In this document: in pieces, positions 42,612 through 50,866 of the stretch
Layout: each line of letters starts with the position of its first letter
How positions within the stretch are numbered: position 1 is the first letter of the stretch
Position numbers and translations under genes: made by a program
The notes under the pieces: generated by a model
Databases searched by the model: none
Told to the model about the DNA's origin: nothing
What the model saw: only the letters and a program-made list of their open reading frames with translations
NCBI RefSeq assembly: GCF_006540305.1
Contig: NZ_BJOR01000001.1
Span: 2,046,001-2,110,000 of the forward strand
Direction of reading: 5' to 3'
Source of the DNA: Streptomyces sp. 6-11-2
GTDB taxonomy: Bacteria; Actinomycetota; Actinomycetes; Streptomycetales; Streptomycetaceae
Length of the DNA stretch: 64,000 bases

Positions 42612-44018
42612 ATGTCGGAAGCCATGTCGCAAGCCGTCACACGCTCTGTCACCGCCGGCAGCCCCGGTCTCCTCGCGTCACTGGACCCGCTGCTGCGGGA
42701 GTGGCTGCCGCGGCAGCGCTGGTTCTCGGGAAAGGGCCGTCCCGTGACGGGCTTCTCGCTGGTCGCCGCCACCGAGATGCTGCCGGGCGACCGGAAGCTG
42801 GGCCTGTACCACCTGCTGGTCCGCGCCCACCAGCCGCTTGCACCCGTGCACGGCACGGTCCCGCACCCCGGTGACTGCTACCAGCTGCTCATAGGCGTGC
42901 GCGAGGCGCTGCCCCCACGGCTGGCGCCCGCGCTGATCGGCCATGTGCACGAGGGCCCGCTCGCCGGACGCACGGTGTACGACGCCCTGTACGACCCCCG
43001 GCCCGCCGAGGTGATCCTGGAGGCACTGCGCACCCGGGCCCGCATCGGCGGGCTGCGTTTCGAACGGCGGGACGAGATACGCCCCGACCTGGTTCCCCGC
43101 GTGGTCACCGCCGAGCAGTCCAACTCGTCGGTGGTCTACGGCGACACGTTCATCCTGAAACTGCTGCGACGGGTGCTGCCCGGCGTCAACCCCGACCTGG
43201 AACTGCCGCTGGCCCTGGCCGAGGAGGGCTGCTCGCAGGTGCCGCCGCCGACGGCGTGGATGACGGCGGAGCTGGACGGCGAGTCGTACGTACTCGGGGT
43301 GCTCCAGCCCTTCGTGCAGGGCGCCTCGGACGGCTGGGAGCTGGCACTGCGCGAACTGGCCAAGGGCGAGGACTTCGGCGCCGAGGCGCGGGCGCTGGGC
43401 CGCGCCACCGCCGAGGTGCACACCGCGCTGGCCCACGCGCTGCCCACGGTCACACTCGGCCACATGCAGCTCGAGATCCTGGTGAACGGCATGACCGAGC
43501 GTCTGGAGTCGGCCGCGCAGGCGGTGCCCGCGCTCGGCCCGTACGTCCCCGGTCTGCGCTCCGCGTTCGAGGCGCTGGCCGATCTGGCGGCCGAGGGCCG
43601 CACCTGGACCGCGCAGCGCATCCACGGCGACCTCCACCTCGGGCAGTGCCTGCGCTCCGCCTCCGGACAGTGGTGGCTGATCGACTTCGAGGGCGAGCCG
43701 GCGAAACCGCTGGCCGAGCGGCGGATGGCCCAGCCCGTGGTGCGGGATGTGGCCGGGATGCTGCGCTCCTTCGACTACGCGGCGCACTCGGCCGGCGGCC
43801 CGCCGGCACCGGAGTGGGCCGAGGCCTGCCGCGCCGCGTACTGCACCGGATACGCCGAGGTCAGCGGCAGCGACCCGCGCACCGACCCCGTCCTGCTGCG
43901 CGCCTACGAGACGGACAAGGCGATCTACGAGGTGCTCTACGAGGCCCGGCACCGCCCCGACTGGCTCCCGGTACCGATGTCCGCGGTACACCGCCTGGCC
44001 GCTCCGGACACGGCCTGA
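42612..44018 (+). CDS. pep2: Maltokinase Pep2
   Basis: Pep2 phosphorylates maltose with ATP to alpha-maltose-1-phosphate, the GlgE donor. The 468-residue product has the N-terminal cap ([14 protein letters not shown]), a central lobe, and the aminoglycoside-kinase-like catalytic lobe with [10 protein letters not shown] (catalytic Asp) and IDFEGEP (Mg2+ site). The start is uncertain: ATG at 42612 or at 42624, neither with a good ribosome site. Confidence 0.95.
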   Translation: MSEAMSQAVTRSVTAGSPGLLASLDPLLREWLPRQRWFSGKGRPVTGFSLVAATEMLPGDRKLGLYHLLVRAHQPLAPVHGTVPHPGDCYQLLIGVREALPPRLAPALIGHVHEGPLAGRTVYDALYDPRPAEVILEALRTRARIGGLRFERRDEIRPDLVPRVVTAEQSNSSVVYGDTFILKLLRRVLPGVNPDLELPLALAEEGCSQVPPPTAWMTAELDGESYVLGVLQPFVQGASDGWELALRELAKGEDFGAEARALGRATAEVHTALAHALPTVTLGHMQLEILVNGMTERLESAAQAVPALGPYVPGLRSAFEALADLAAEGRTWTAQRIHGDLHLGQCLRSASGQWWLIDFEGEPAKPLAERRMAQPVVRDVAGMLRSFDYAAHSAGGPPAPEWAEACRAAYCTGYAEVSGSDPRTDPVLLRAYETDKAIYEVLYEARHRPDWLPVPMSAVHRLAAPDTA

Positions 44019-44086
44019 CCCCCTTCCCCTGTCCCCCGTCTCCCCCCCGTCCACCGCATCCGACCTGCGCCGAGGAGGCACCACCC

Positions 44087-46633
44087 GTGACCCCCCGCAC
44101 CCCGTCCAGCGGTTCTGATCCGAAGAACACGGCCGAGGCCGCGGGCCACGACCGGCCGGCACCGGCGAAGAAGGCAGCCACGAAGAAGGCCACGGCCAAG
44201 AAGGCGGTGGCGAAGAAGACGACGGCCAAGAAAGCGGCGGCGAAGAAGGCAGTGGCGCAGAAGACCGCCGCGAAGACGACGGCCGCGAAGGCCACGACCA
44301 CCGGGGCCGCCGCCGGGAAGACCGCCACAACGGCGGTGAAGAAGAAACCGGCCACGAAGGCAGCCGCCCGACCCGCGGCGCCGCAGCCCGTGGCACAGGC
44401 ACCCGTGGCACCGCAGCCGGCGGCCGCCCGGCGCCCGGAGGACCCCGCTCCGGTCGCCGTCGGGGCCGGCGACCGGGAGCGGTTGCTCGCGGGGACGCAT
44501 CACGATCCGCATTCCGTGCTCGGCGCGCACCCAGTACCCGGTGGGGTCGCCTTCCGGGTGTTCCGGCCGTACGCGCTGGGCGTGACCGTGGTCGCCGGGG
44601 AGCAGCGGGCCGGGCTCCGCGACGACGGGGAGGGGTTCTTCTCGGGCCTGCTGCCGCTGCCGGAGGTGCCCGCGTACCGGCTGGAGGTGGAGTACGCGGG
44701 GACGGTGCAGCACACCGAGGACGCCTACGGCTTCCTGCCCACGCTGGGCGAGTTCGATCTGCACCTGATCGGCGAGGGCCGGCACGAGCAGCTGTGGCAG
44801 GCGCTCGGGGCGCATCCGACGACCCACGGGGGCGTGACCGGCACCCGGTTCGCGGTGTGGGCGCCCAATGCCCGGGGGGTGCGCGTCGCCGGTGGCTTCA
44901 ACTTCTGGGACGGCACCGGGTATCCGATGCGCTCGCTCGGCGCCACGGGTGTGTGGGAGCTGTTCGTGCCCGGGATCGGCGAGGGCGAGCTGTACAAGTT
45001 CGAGATCACCCGGCCGGACGGGTCCAGGACACTGCGCGCCGACCCGCTGGCCCGCCGTACCGAGGTGCCGCCTGCCACGTCGTCCATCGTCCACGCCTCG
45101 CACCACGAGTGGTCCGACGCGGAGTGGATGTCCCACCGGTCCCAACGCCCGGCGCACGAGGCCCCGTTCTCGGTGTACGAGCTGCACCTGCCGTCCTGGA
45201 GGCCGGGGCTGACGTACCGTCAGCTCGCCGAGCAGCTGCCGGCGTACGTCAAGGACCTCGGCTTCACCCATGTGGAGCTGATGCCGGTCGCCGAGCATCC
45301 CTTCGGCGGCTCCTGGGGCTACCAGGTCACCGGCTTCTACGCGCCCACCGCGCGTCTGGGCACCCCGGACGACTTCAAGTTCCTGGTCGACGCCCTGCAC
45401 CAGGCGGGCATCGGCGTCCTGATGGACTGGGTGCCGGCGCACTTCCCGCGCGACGAGTGGGCCCTGGCCGAGTTCGACGGCCGGCCCCTGTACGAGCACG
45501 CGGACCCGCTGCGGGCCGCGCATCCGGACTGGGGCACCCTGGAGTTCGACTTCGGCCGCCGCGAGGTGCGCAACTTCCTCGTCGCCAACGCCCTTTACTG
45601 GTGCGAGGAGTTCCACATCGACGGCCTGCGGGTGGACGCGGTCGCCTCCATGCTGTACCTGGACTACTCGCGCGAGCCGGGCCAGTGGACGCCGAACGAG
45701 CACGGCGGCCGGGAGAACCTGGACGCCGTGGCGTTCCTCCAGGAGATGAACGCGACCGTGTACCGCAGGGTGCCGGGCGTGGTCACCGTCGCCGAGGAGT
45801 CCACGGCCTGGGACGGCGTGACCCGCGCGACCCACCACCGGGGCCCGAGCGGCTTCGGCGGCCTGGGGTTCGGGCTGAAGTGGAACATGGGCTGGATGCA
45901 CGACTCGCTCCAGTACATGAGCCACGATCCCGTCCACCGCACGTTCCACCACGGTGAGATGACGTTCTCGATGGTGTACGCCTACAGCGAGAACTACGTG
46001 CTGCCGATCTCGCACGACGAGGTGGTGCACGGCAAGCGTTCGCTGGTGTCGAAGATGCCCGGCGACTGGTGGCAGCAGCGGGCGAACCTGCGCGCCTACC
46101 TGGGCTTCATGTGGTCCCACCCGGGCAAGCAACTGCTGTTCATGGGGCAGGAGTTCGCGCAGGGCGCCGAATGGTCGGAGACCCGCGGCCCGGACTGGTG
46201 GCTGCTCGACCCGAACTACGGTGCCGCGGCCGACCACCGGGGGGTGCTGGACCTGGTCCGCGACCTCAACACCGTCTACCGGGCCACGCCCGCCCTGTGG
46301 GCGCGCGACGTCCACCCCGACGGCTTCCAGTGGATCACCGGGGACGAGGCGGACGACAACGTCTTCGCCTTCCTGCGCCACGACACCGACGGCACCCCGC
46401 TGCTGGCGGTGTCCCACTTCGCCCCGGTCGTCCGCCCCGACTACCGCGTCGGCGTCCCCGACGACGTGCCCGCCTGGCGGGAGGTCCTCAACACCGACGC
46501 GGCCCGCTACGGCGGCAGCGACGTCGTCCACCCCGACCCGCTCAAACCGGAACCCCAGGGGCGGCACGGCCGCCCGGCGAGCATCCGCCTGACGCTGCCA
46601 CCTCTGGCGACGGTGTGGCTGCGACCGGCATGA
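44087..46633 (+). CDS. glgB: Glycogen branching enzyme with histone-H1-like N-terminal tail
   Basis: GlgB makes alpha-1,6 branches in the glucan built by GlgE. The 848-residue protein has a tail of about 125 residues of which 27-92 are Lys/Ala/Thr repeats (KKA, AKK), strongly basic and probably disordered. Two CBM48-like beta domains and the GH13_9 barrel follow: nucleophile Asp in [11 protein letters not shown], acid Glu in VTVAEEST, and [10 protein letters not shown]. The GTG at 44087 has GAGGAGG 9 bases upstream, so the tail is really translated. Core GlgB proteins are about 730 residues. The tail could bind nucleic acid, polyphosphate or the polymer surface; its role is unknown to me. Confidence 0.95.
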   Translation: MTPRTPSSGSDPKNTAEAAGHDRPAPAKKAATKKATAKKAVAKKTTAKKAAAKKAVAQKTAAKTTAAKATTTGAAAGKTATTAVKKKPATKAAARPAAPQPVAQAPVAPQPAAARRPEDPAPVAVGAGDRERLLAGTHHDPHSVLGAHPVPGGVAFRVFRPYALGVTVVAGEQRAGLRDDGEGFFSGLLPLPEVPAYRLEVEYAGTVQHTEDAYGFLPTLGEFDLHLIGEGRHEQLWQALGAHPTTHGGVTGTRFAVWAPNARGVRVAGGFNFWDGTGYPMRSLGATGVWELFVPGIGEGELYKFEITRPDGSRTLRADPLARRTEVPPATSSIVHASHHEWSDAEWMSHRSQRPAHEAPFSVYELHLPSWRPGLTYRQLAEQLPAYVKDLGFTHVELMPVAEHPFGGSWGYQVTGFYAPTARLGTPDDFKFLVDALHQAGIGVLMDWVPAHFPRDEWALAEFDGRPLYEHADPLRAAHPDWGTLEFDFGRREVRNFLVANALYWCEEFHIDGLRVDAVASMLYLDYSREPGQWTPNEHGGRENLDAVAFLQEMNATVYRRVPGVVTVAEESTAWDGVTRATHHRGPSGFGGLGFGLKWNMGWMHDSLQYMSHDPVHRTFHHGEMTFSMVYAYSENYVLPISHDEVVHGKRSLVSKMPGDWWQQRANLRAYLGFMWSHPGKQLLFMGQEFAQGAEWSETRGPDWWLLDPNYGAAADHRGVLDLVRDLNTVYRATPALWARDVHPDGFQWITGDEADDNVFAFLRHDTDGTPLLAVSHFAPVVRPDYRVGVPDDVPAWREVLNTDAARYGGSDVVHPDPLKPEPQGRHGRPASIRLTLPPLATVWLRPA

Positions 46634-46672
46634 AGATTCCTCCGGCATCGGGAAGAGCCGGGCCGACTGCAA

Positions 46673-46743
46673 CCAGCCCGTCCGGCGTTCGAGGACGAGG
46701 CCGTCCGGGCCGAAGCGGGGGTCCGGGGGCGGCAGCCCCCGGG
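46673..46743. repeat. Dispersed-repeat-like intergenic sequence with terminator hairpin
   Basis: The stretch starting cagcccgtccggcgttcgagg and ending in a G/C hairpin (46723-46730 with 46735-46742, loop GGCA) resembles a sequence I remember seeing after many Streptomyces genes. It lies between convergent glgB and helD and probably terminates both. That it is a family repeat is from memory only. Confidence 0.5.
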
Positions 46744-46753
46744 ACAGCCACCC

Positions 46754-49018
46754 CTACTCCCCGAACGCCTCCACCAGAGCCGGAGGCAACACCTCCGTGT
46801 ACAGCACGCCCAGCCGCTGTGTGGCGCGGGTCAGCGCCACGTACACGTCGCTCGTGCCGTAGCGGGCGGGTTCGACCACCAGGACGGAGTCGAACTCCAG
46901 GCCCTTGGCCTGGCGCGGGTCGAGCAGGACGACCGTCCGGGTCAGGTCGGGCTCGGCACCGGCCTCGACCCCCTCGAGACGGGCCGCCAGCCGCCGGTGC
47001 AGGTCGCGCGGGGCGATCACGGCGAGCCGGCCCTCCTCCGGGCTGAGTTCCGCGACGGCCTTCTCCACGGCGCCGGGCAGGTCGTCGGTGGCGCGGGCCC
47101 AGGGCCGAACGCCCGTGGAGCGGACCGAGCTCGGGGGCTCGAAACCGGGGTGCTCGGCGCGGACCACGGCCGCCGCCACCTCCATGATCTCGGCCGGGGT
47201 GCGGTAGTTGACGCCGAGGCGGGTGTGCTCCCAGCGGTCCTCGACGTACGGCCGGAGGATGTCCGCCCAGGAGCCGACGCCGGCCGCCTCCGCCGTCTGC
47301 GCGGGGTCGCCGACCAGGGTCATGGAACGGGTCGGGCTGCGCCGCATCAGCAGCCGCCACGCCATCGGTGACAGCTCCTGCGCCTCGTCGACGATGATGT
47401 GCCCGAACGCCCAGGTGCGGTCGGCCGCCGCGCGCTCGGCGGCGCTGCGGTGGTCCTCCTCCTCCTGGCGTTCGGCGAACCGCTCGGCGTCGATGACGTC
47501 GTGCGCGGACAGCACCTCCGAGGCGTCCGGGTCACCGTCCTCCTTGTCCTCGAACTCGTACGTCCGGGACGCGTACGAGACGTCCAGTACGCCCTGGGCA
47601 TAGGCGATCCGGGTCTCGCGCTCGCGCTCGGCCAGGGCACGGGCCAGGCGGTCGTCCTCGCCGAGCAGTTCGGCGGCCTCGTCGAGGAGGGGGACGTCCG
47701 CGACGGTCCACGCCCGGGTCACCGGGCGGCGGATCGCGGCCGCCTCCTCGTCGCCGACGTACCCCTCCGGGTCCGCCAGGAAGTCCGCCACCAGCCGCTG
47801 CGGGGTCAGCCGCGGCCACAGCCGGTCGATGGCCGACCAGACCTCCGGGTTCTCGGCGAGTTCGTCGCGGATCTGGGTGATGTCGCTGGGGTCGAGCAGG
47901 TTGGAGCCGTCGTAGGGGTCGGTGCCGATGCGCTCGGCGACCAGGTCGGTGAGCGTGTTGAGGATGTGGCCCTCGAAGTGCTCGCGGGCCGCGTTGTGCG
48001 GCAGCTTCGCGGCGCGGGTGCGCTCACGGGCGACGTTCACCAGGCCGTCGTCGAGCATCAGGATCTCGCGGTCGTGCTCGATGGCGATCACGGGATCGGG
48101 CAGCGCCTGCCGGTCCCGTACGACGGCGGCGAGCACGTCGGCCATGCCGGCGCGGCCCTTCACCGCGGCGGCCTCGGGAGTGTCCGCCGCGGTGGCCCTC
48201 ACTCCGGGGAACAGCTCGCCGACGGTCGCCAGGAGCACCCCCGTCTCGCCGAGCGAGGGCAGCACCTCGCCGATGTAGCCGAGGAACGCGGGGTTCGGGC
48301 CGACGATCAGCACGGCGCGCCGGGCGAGCAGTTCCCTGTGCTCGTACAGCAGGTAGGCGGCCCGGTGCAGGGCGACGGCGGTCTTGCCGGTGCCCGGGCC
48401 GCCCTCGACCACGAGCACTCCGCGGTGCGGCGCGCGGATGATGCGGTCCTGGTCGGCCTGGATGGTCCGCACGATGTCGCCCATCCGGCCGGTGCGCGCG
48501 GAGTCGAGCGCGGCGAGCAGCACCGCGTCGCCGGTCGGGTCCTCGTGGCCGGTCCGGGTGGTGTCGCCGAGGTCGAGGATCTCGTCGTGCAGGGCGGAGA
48601 CCCGGCGGCCCTCGGTGGAGATGTGCCGGCGGCGGCGCAGGCCCATCGGGGTGTGGCCGGTGGCCAGGTAGAAGGGGCGGGCGACGTCGGCCCGCCAGTC
48701 GATCAGGATCGGTGTGCGCTCGGTGTCGTCGGCGCGCAGGCCGATGCGGCCGATGTGGTGGCTGTCGCCGTCGGTGAGGTCGATCCGGCCGAAGCAGAGC
48801 GAGCCGTCCACGGCGTTCAGCGCGGCCAGCAGCCCGGACCGCTCGGCGACGAGGATGTCCCGCTCCAGCCGGGCCTGCATGGGCGTGTCGCCCTGCGCGA
48901 GCGCGTCCGCGACGGAGGTCTCGGTGTCACCGCGCAGCGCGTCCACGCGCGCGTACAGTCCGTCGATGAATTCCTGCTCCTGCCGCAATTCACCGTCTGG
49001 AAATTCGGTGTTTGACAA
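46754..49018 (-). CDS. helD: HelD-type helicase-like RNA polymerase recycling factor
   Basis: HelD proteins pull stalled RNA polymerase off DNA and can protect it from rifamycins. The 754-residue product has an N-terminal coiled-coil arm (about 5-70), an SF1 ATPase with Walker A GGPGTGKTA at 206-214 and Walker B IIVDEAQELSP (about 560), and C-terminal motif LDPRQAKGLEFDSVLVV and VALTRATQRL. The TTG at 49018 is supported by GGGAG 6 bases upstream. I did not recognise a rifampicin-associated inverted repeat upstream. A rightward promoter overlaps its start codon. Confidence 0.92.
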   Translation of the reverse strand: MSNTEFPDGELRQEQEFIDGLYARVDALRGDTETSVADALAQGDTPMQARLERDILVAERSGLLAALNAVDGSLCFGRIDLTDGDSHHIGRIGLRADDTERTPILIDWRADVARPFYLATGHTPMGLRRRRHISTEGRRVSALHDEILDLGDTTRTGHEDPTGDAVLLAALDSARTGRMGDIVRTIQADQDRIIRAPHRGVLVVEGGPGTGKTAVALHRAAYLLYEHRELLARRAVLIVGPNPAFLGYIGEVLPSLGETGVLLATVGELFPGVRATAADTPEAAAVKGRAGMADVLAAVVRDRQALPDPVIAIEHDREILMLDDGLVNVARERTRAAKLPHNAAREHFEGHILNTLTDLVAERIGTDPYDGSNLLDPSDITQIRDELAENPEVWSAIDRLWPRLTPQRLVADFLADPEGYVGDEEAAAIRRPVTRAWTVADVPLLDEAAELLGEDDRLARALAERERETRIAYAQGVLDVSYASRTYEFEDKEDGDPDASEVLSAHDVIDAERFAERQEEEDHRSAAERAAADRTWAFGHIIVDEAQELSPMAWRLLMRRSPTRSMTLVGDPAQTAEAAGVGSWADILRPYVEDRWEHTRLGVNYRTPAEIMEVAAAVVRAEHPGFEPPSSVRSTGVRPWARATDDLPGAVEKAVAELSPEEGRLAVIAPRDLHRRLAARLEGVEAGAEPDLTRTVVLLDPRQAKGLEFDSVLVVEPARYGTSDVYVALTRATQRLGVLYTEVLPPALVEAFGE

Positions 49019-49041
49019 TTCAGCTCCCGCCCGGATATACT
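49012..49041 (+). promoter_or_regulatory. Near-consensus vegetative promoter reading away from helD
   Basis: TTGACA at 49012-49017 and TATACT at 49036-49041 are separated by 18 bases. This is the best match to the HrdB/sigma-70 consensus that I saw in the window. The -35 overlaps the leftward helD TTG start codon. The expected start is A at about 49048. No rightward coding sequence follows. Confidence 0.8.
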
Positions 49042-49047
49042 GTGCTC

Positions 49048-49143
49048 ACTGAACTTCTTCGTGACCCGACGAATACCAAGTCACGAATCACCGAATATAC
49101 GCAAAGAAATCCCCCGGGCGCAATTACCCGGGGGATTTCTCAT
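49048..49143 (+). ncRNA. Candidate small RNA, about 95 nt
   Basis: The transcript would run from the consensus promoter at 49012-49041 to the perfect terminator at 49105-49140. It is AT-rich for this genome. It contains a 5' hairpin (TTCGTGAC 49058-49065 with GTCACGAA 49080-49087, 14-base loop), a single-stranded A-rich stretch (49088-49104), and the terminator stem. The only in-frame starts give peptides with codons unlike the neighbours. Both flanking genes are leftward. It would not pair with helD mRNA except possibly at its leader. Function unknown. Confidence 0.6.
49105..49140. terminator. 14-bp perfect terminator between thioredoxin gene and helD
   Basis: 49105-49118 pairs perfectly with 49127-49140 around loop CGCAATTA. 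The base of the stem is A/T (AGAAAT / ATTTCT), so a T-rich tail exists in both directions. It can end the leftward thioredoxin mRNA and the rightward small RNA. Confidence 0.85.
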
Positions 49144-49176
49144 TCTCCGGCCCGCCGTCCCAGCGCGTCCGGCAGG

Positions 49177-49509
49177 TCAGAGCACGTCCGACAGCTCCTC
49201 CAGCAGCCGCCGCTTGGGCCGTGCGCCCACCATGGACTTCACGGGCTCACCGGCGCGGAAGACCATGAAGGTCGGCATCGACAGCACCTTGTAGGCGTTC
49301 GTGGTGTCCGGGTTGGTGTCCACGTCGAGCTGCACCACCTTCAGCCGCTCGCCCTGCTCGGCGGCCAGTGCGCTGAGCACGGGCCCCATCTGCCGGCACG
49401 GCGGACACCAGTCGGCGGTGAACTCCACCAGCACCGGCCGGTCCGCGCCGAGCACCTCCGCCGCGAAGTCCGCGTCCGTCACTTCCGCCACTCCCGCTGC
49501 CCCGATCAC
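49177..49509 (-). CDS. Thioredoxin with CPPC active site
   Basis: The 110-residue thioredoxin fold has Cys35-Pro-Pro-Cys38 (FTADWCPPCRQM) instead of the usual CGPC, which should shift its redox potential. The cis-Pro loop MPTF is intact. The GTG at 49509 has GGGAGGG upstream and its GTGA overlaps the stop of the MerR gene, so translation is coupled. A thioredoxin tied to a MerR/SoxR-like regulator suggests redox- or metal-stress control. No signal peptide, so cytoplasmic. Confidence 0.92.
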   Translation of the reverse strand: MIGAAGVAEVTDADFAAEVLGADRPVLVEFTADWCPPCRQMGPVLSALAAEQGERLKVVQLDVDTNPDTTNAYKVLSMPTFMVFRAGEPVKSMVGARPKRRLLEELSDVL

Positions 49510-49934
49510 CGCTGCTGCCCTCCCAGCTCGCACCTGGGCTCCGGACCTCCCGGAACCCGCGCGTCGGCGGCCAGCGCCTCCCGCGCCTGCTCGGCCCTGG
49601 CCAGCTGGGCGCCGACCTGCTCCCGCACGGCCCGCAGCTCGCCGATCAGCGCGTCCATCTGGTCCAGCTTGCGCCGGTAGACCGCGAGGGACGCCGGGCA
49701 CGAGTCGCCCTCCGGATGCCCGGCCCGCAGACACTCCACGAACGGCCGGGTCTCTTCCAGCTCGAACCCGAAGTCCCGCAGCGTCCTGATCTGCCGGAGC
49801 AGCCGCAGATCGCGCTCGTCGTAGGAGCGGTGTCCCTGCGCGTCCCGCCGCGCGGGCAGCAGCCCCCGCGACTCGTAGTACCGCAGCGCCCGCGTCGTGG
49901 TCCCGGCCCGCTCGGCCAGCTCGCCGATTCGCAT
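49506..49934 (-). CDS. MerR-family regulator (SoxR/ZntR-like size)
   Basis: The 142-residue protein has the MerR winged helix (MRIGELAERAGTTTRALRYYESRGLLPA), a dimerisation helix (about 85-130) and two cysteines, in VECLRAG and GDSCPAS. The second segment sits where metal or thiol sensors in this family carry ligands. It is coupled to the thioredoxin gene and probably controls it. A dyad (TGACG/CGTCA) covers its own promoter. The start at 49934 is MRIGEL; longer starts lack support. Confidence 0.88.
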   Translation of the reverse strand: MRIGELAERAGTTTRALRYYESRGLLPARRDAQGHRSYDERDLRLLRQIRTLRDFGFELEETRPFVECLRAGHPEGDSCPASLAVYRRKLDQMDALIGELRAVREQVGAQLARAEQAREALAADARVPGGPEPRCELGGQQR

Positions 49935-49941
49935 GCGTACG

Positions 49942-49969
49942 AACGTAAGCCCTGACGCCGACGTCAAGG
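49942..49969 (-). promoter_or_regulatory. Promoter and dyad for the MerR-thioredoxin operon
   Basis: On the minus strand TTGACG (49967-49962) and TACGTT (49947-49942) flank a dyad TGACG-TCGG-CGTCA. The -10 ends 8 bases before the ATG at 49934 with no ribosome site, so the mRNA may be leaderless. The 14-base spacer is unusually short, so the exact -35 is doubtful. Confidence 0.45.
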
Positions 49970-49995
49970 CAACGGCGGTGGAATGCGGCCGCCGC

Positions 49996-50760
49996 TCAGG
50001 CCATCACGCCGGCCGATTCCTCCACCTCCAGCAGGGAGGCGCTGCGCCGCTCCTCGTCGAAGGCCCTGCGCCCGCCGCGCAGGCCGAACAGGCGCTTGGC
50101 CAGGGCGATGTAGAGGACGGCGACGATGTTGAGGACCAGTGTGGTGATCTTGACCGCGCTGACGTGCTCGGTGAGTTCGTAGATCTCCAGCGGCAGGAAG
50201 GCGGCGGTGGCGACCACCGTCAGGTACTCCGCCCACCGCTTGGCGTACCACAGGCCGACGGCCTCGATGAGTTCCACCAGCGCGTAGGCCACCAGCACGG
50301 AGGCCACCAGGAGCAGCGTGGAATGGCGGTAGCCGAAGGTCTTCTGGATCGTGCCGACGACCGGTGAGTGGTCGAGGTCGTAGTGGAAGTGCCGGAAGAC
50401 GGGGCGGAAGACGTCCAGGTACTCGGTGAACAGGCGGCGCACCGCGTCCTGGCTGTTGCTGAACTTCCACACCGCCACCGCGACCAGCACGATGAACACC
50501 CCGCGCAGTGCCCGCTCGAACGCGAGGAACCGCAGGATGAACAGGTCCCGCAGCACCTTGCCCCGCGGCACCAGTGGGGCCTCGCCGGCCGGTCCCGAGC
50601 CGTGCGGCTCGCCGAGCGTGAAGTCGCCGCAGCGCAGGCAGCGCCACACGTCCCCCAGGGCGGTCTGCGCGCGCAGCCGGATCCGCAGCCTCGGGTCGTC
50701 CGGGGCGTAGGTCACATGCCCCTTGCGCGCACACGTGCGCCGGTCCCAGTCGATCGCCAT
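49996..50760 (-). CDS. DUF2127-like membrane protein with zinc-ribbon N-terminus
   Basis: The 254-residue protein has an N-terminal soluble segment with a Cys/His set (RTCARKGH...WRCLRCGDF) that could bind zinc, then four hydrophobic segments (about 75-95, 145-170, 180-200, 205-225), then a charged tail. The membrane part resembles DUF2127, whose function is unknown. The ATG at 50760 has GGAGG 8 bases upstream. Preceded by a 30-base perfect palindrome. Confidence 0.7.
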   Translation of the reverse strand: MAIDWDRRTCARKGHVTYAPDDPRLRIRLRAQTALGDVWRCLRCGDFTLGEPHGSGPAGEAPLVPRGKVLRDLFILRFLAFERALRGVFIVLVAVAVWKFSNSQDAVRRLFTEYLDVFRPVFRHFHYDLDHSPVVGTIQKTFGYRHSTLLLVASVLVAYALVELIEAVGLWYAKRWAEYLTVVATAAFLPLEIYELTEHVSAVKITTLVLNIVAVLYIALAKRLFGLRGGRRAFDEERRSASLLEVEESAGVMA

Positions 50761-50793
50761 CCCCCGTGCCTCCATACATACATACCTGGGGTT

Positions 50794-50823
50794 GTGCCGT
50801 GCCGGATTAATCCGGCACGGCAC
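50794..50823. terminator. 30-base perfect palindrome after the MFS gene
   Basis: GTGCCGTGCCGGA at 50794-50806 is exactly mirrored at 50811-50823 around TTAA. As RNA it is a 13-bp hairpin with a tetraloop, 44 bases past the leftward MFS stop and 34 before the next ATG. A terminator is most likely; an operator for the DUF2127-like gene is possible. Confidence 0.65.
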
Positions 50824-50866
50824 GGTAGTGCATCACAGTAAGAGACGGCCGCCGGGAGGTTTCCGT

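Noticed and set aside
49019..49104. Rifampicin-associated element upstream of helD
   Set aside because: Some HelD/HelR genes are preceded by an inverted GC-rich repeat. The only dyads here are the AT-rich TTCGTGAC pair and the terminator, which do not fit.
49061..49294. Possible small protein encoded by the candidate small RNA
   Set aside because: The frame uses ATA and other codons unlike the neighbours, has no ribosome site, and runs through the terminator into the thioredoxin gene antisense.
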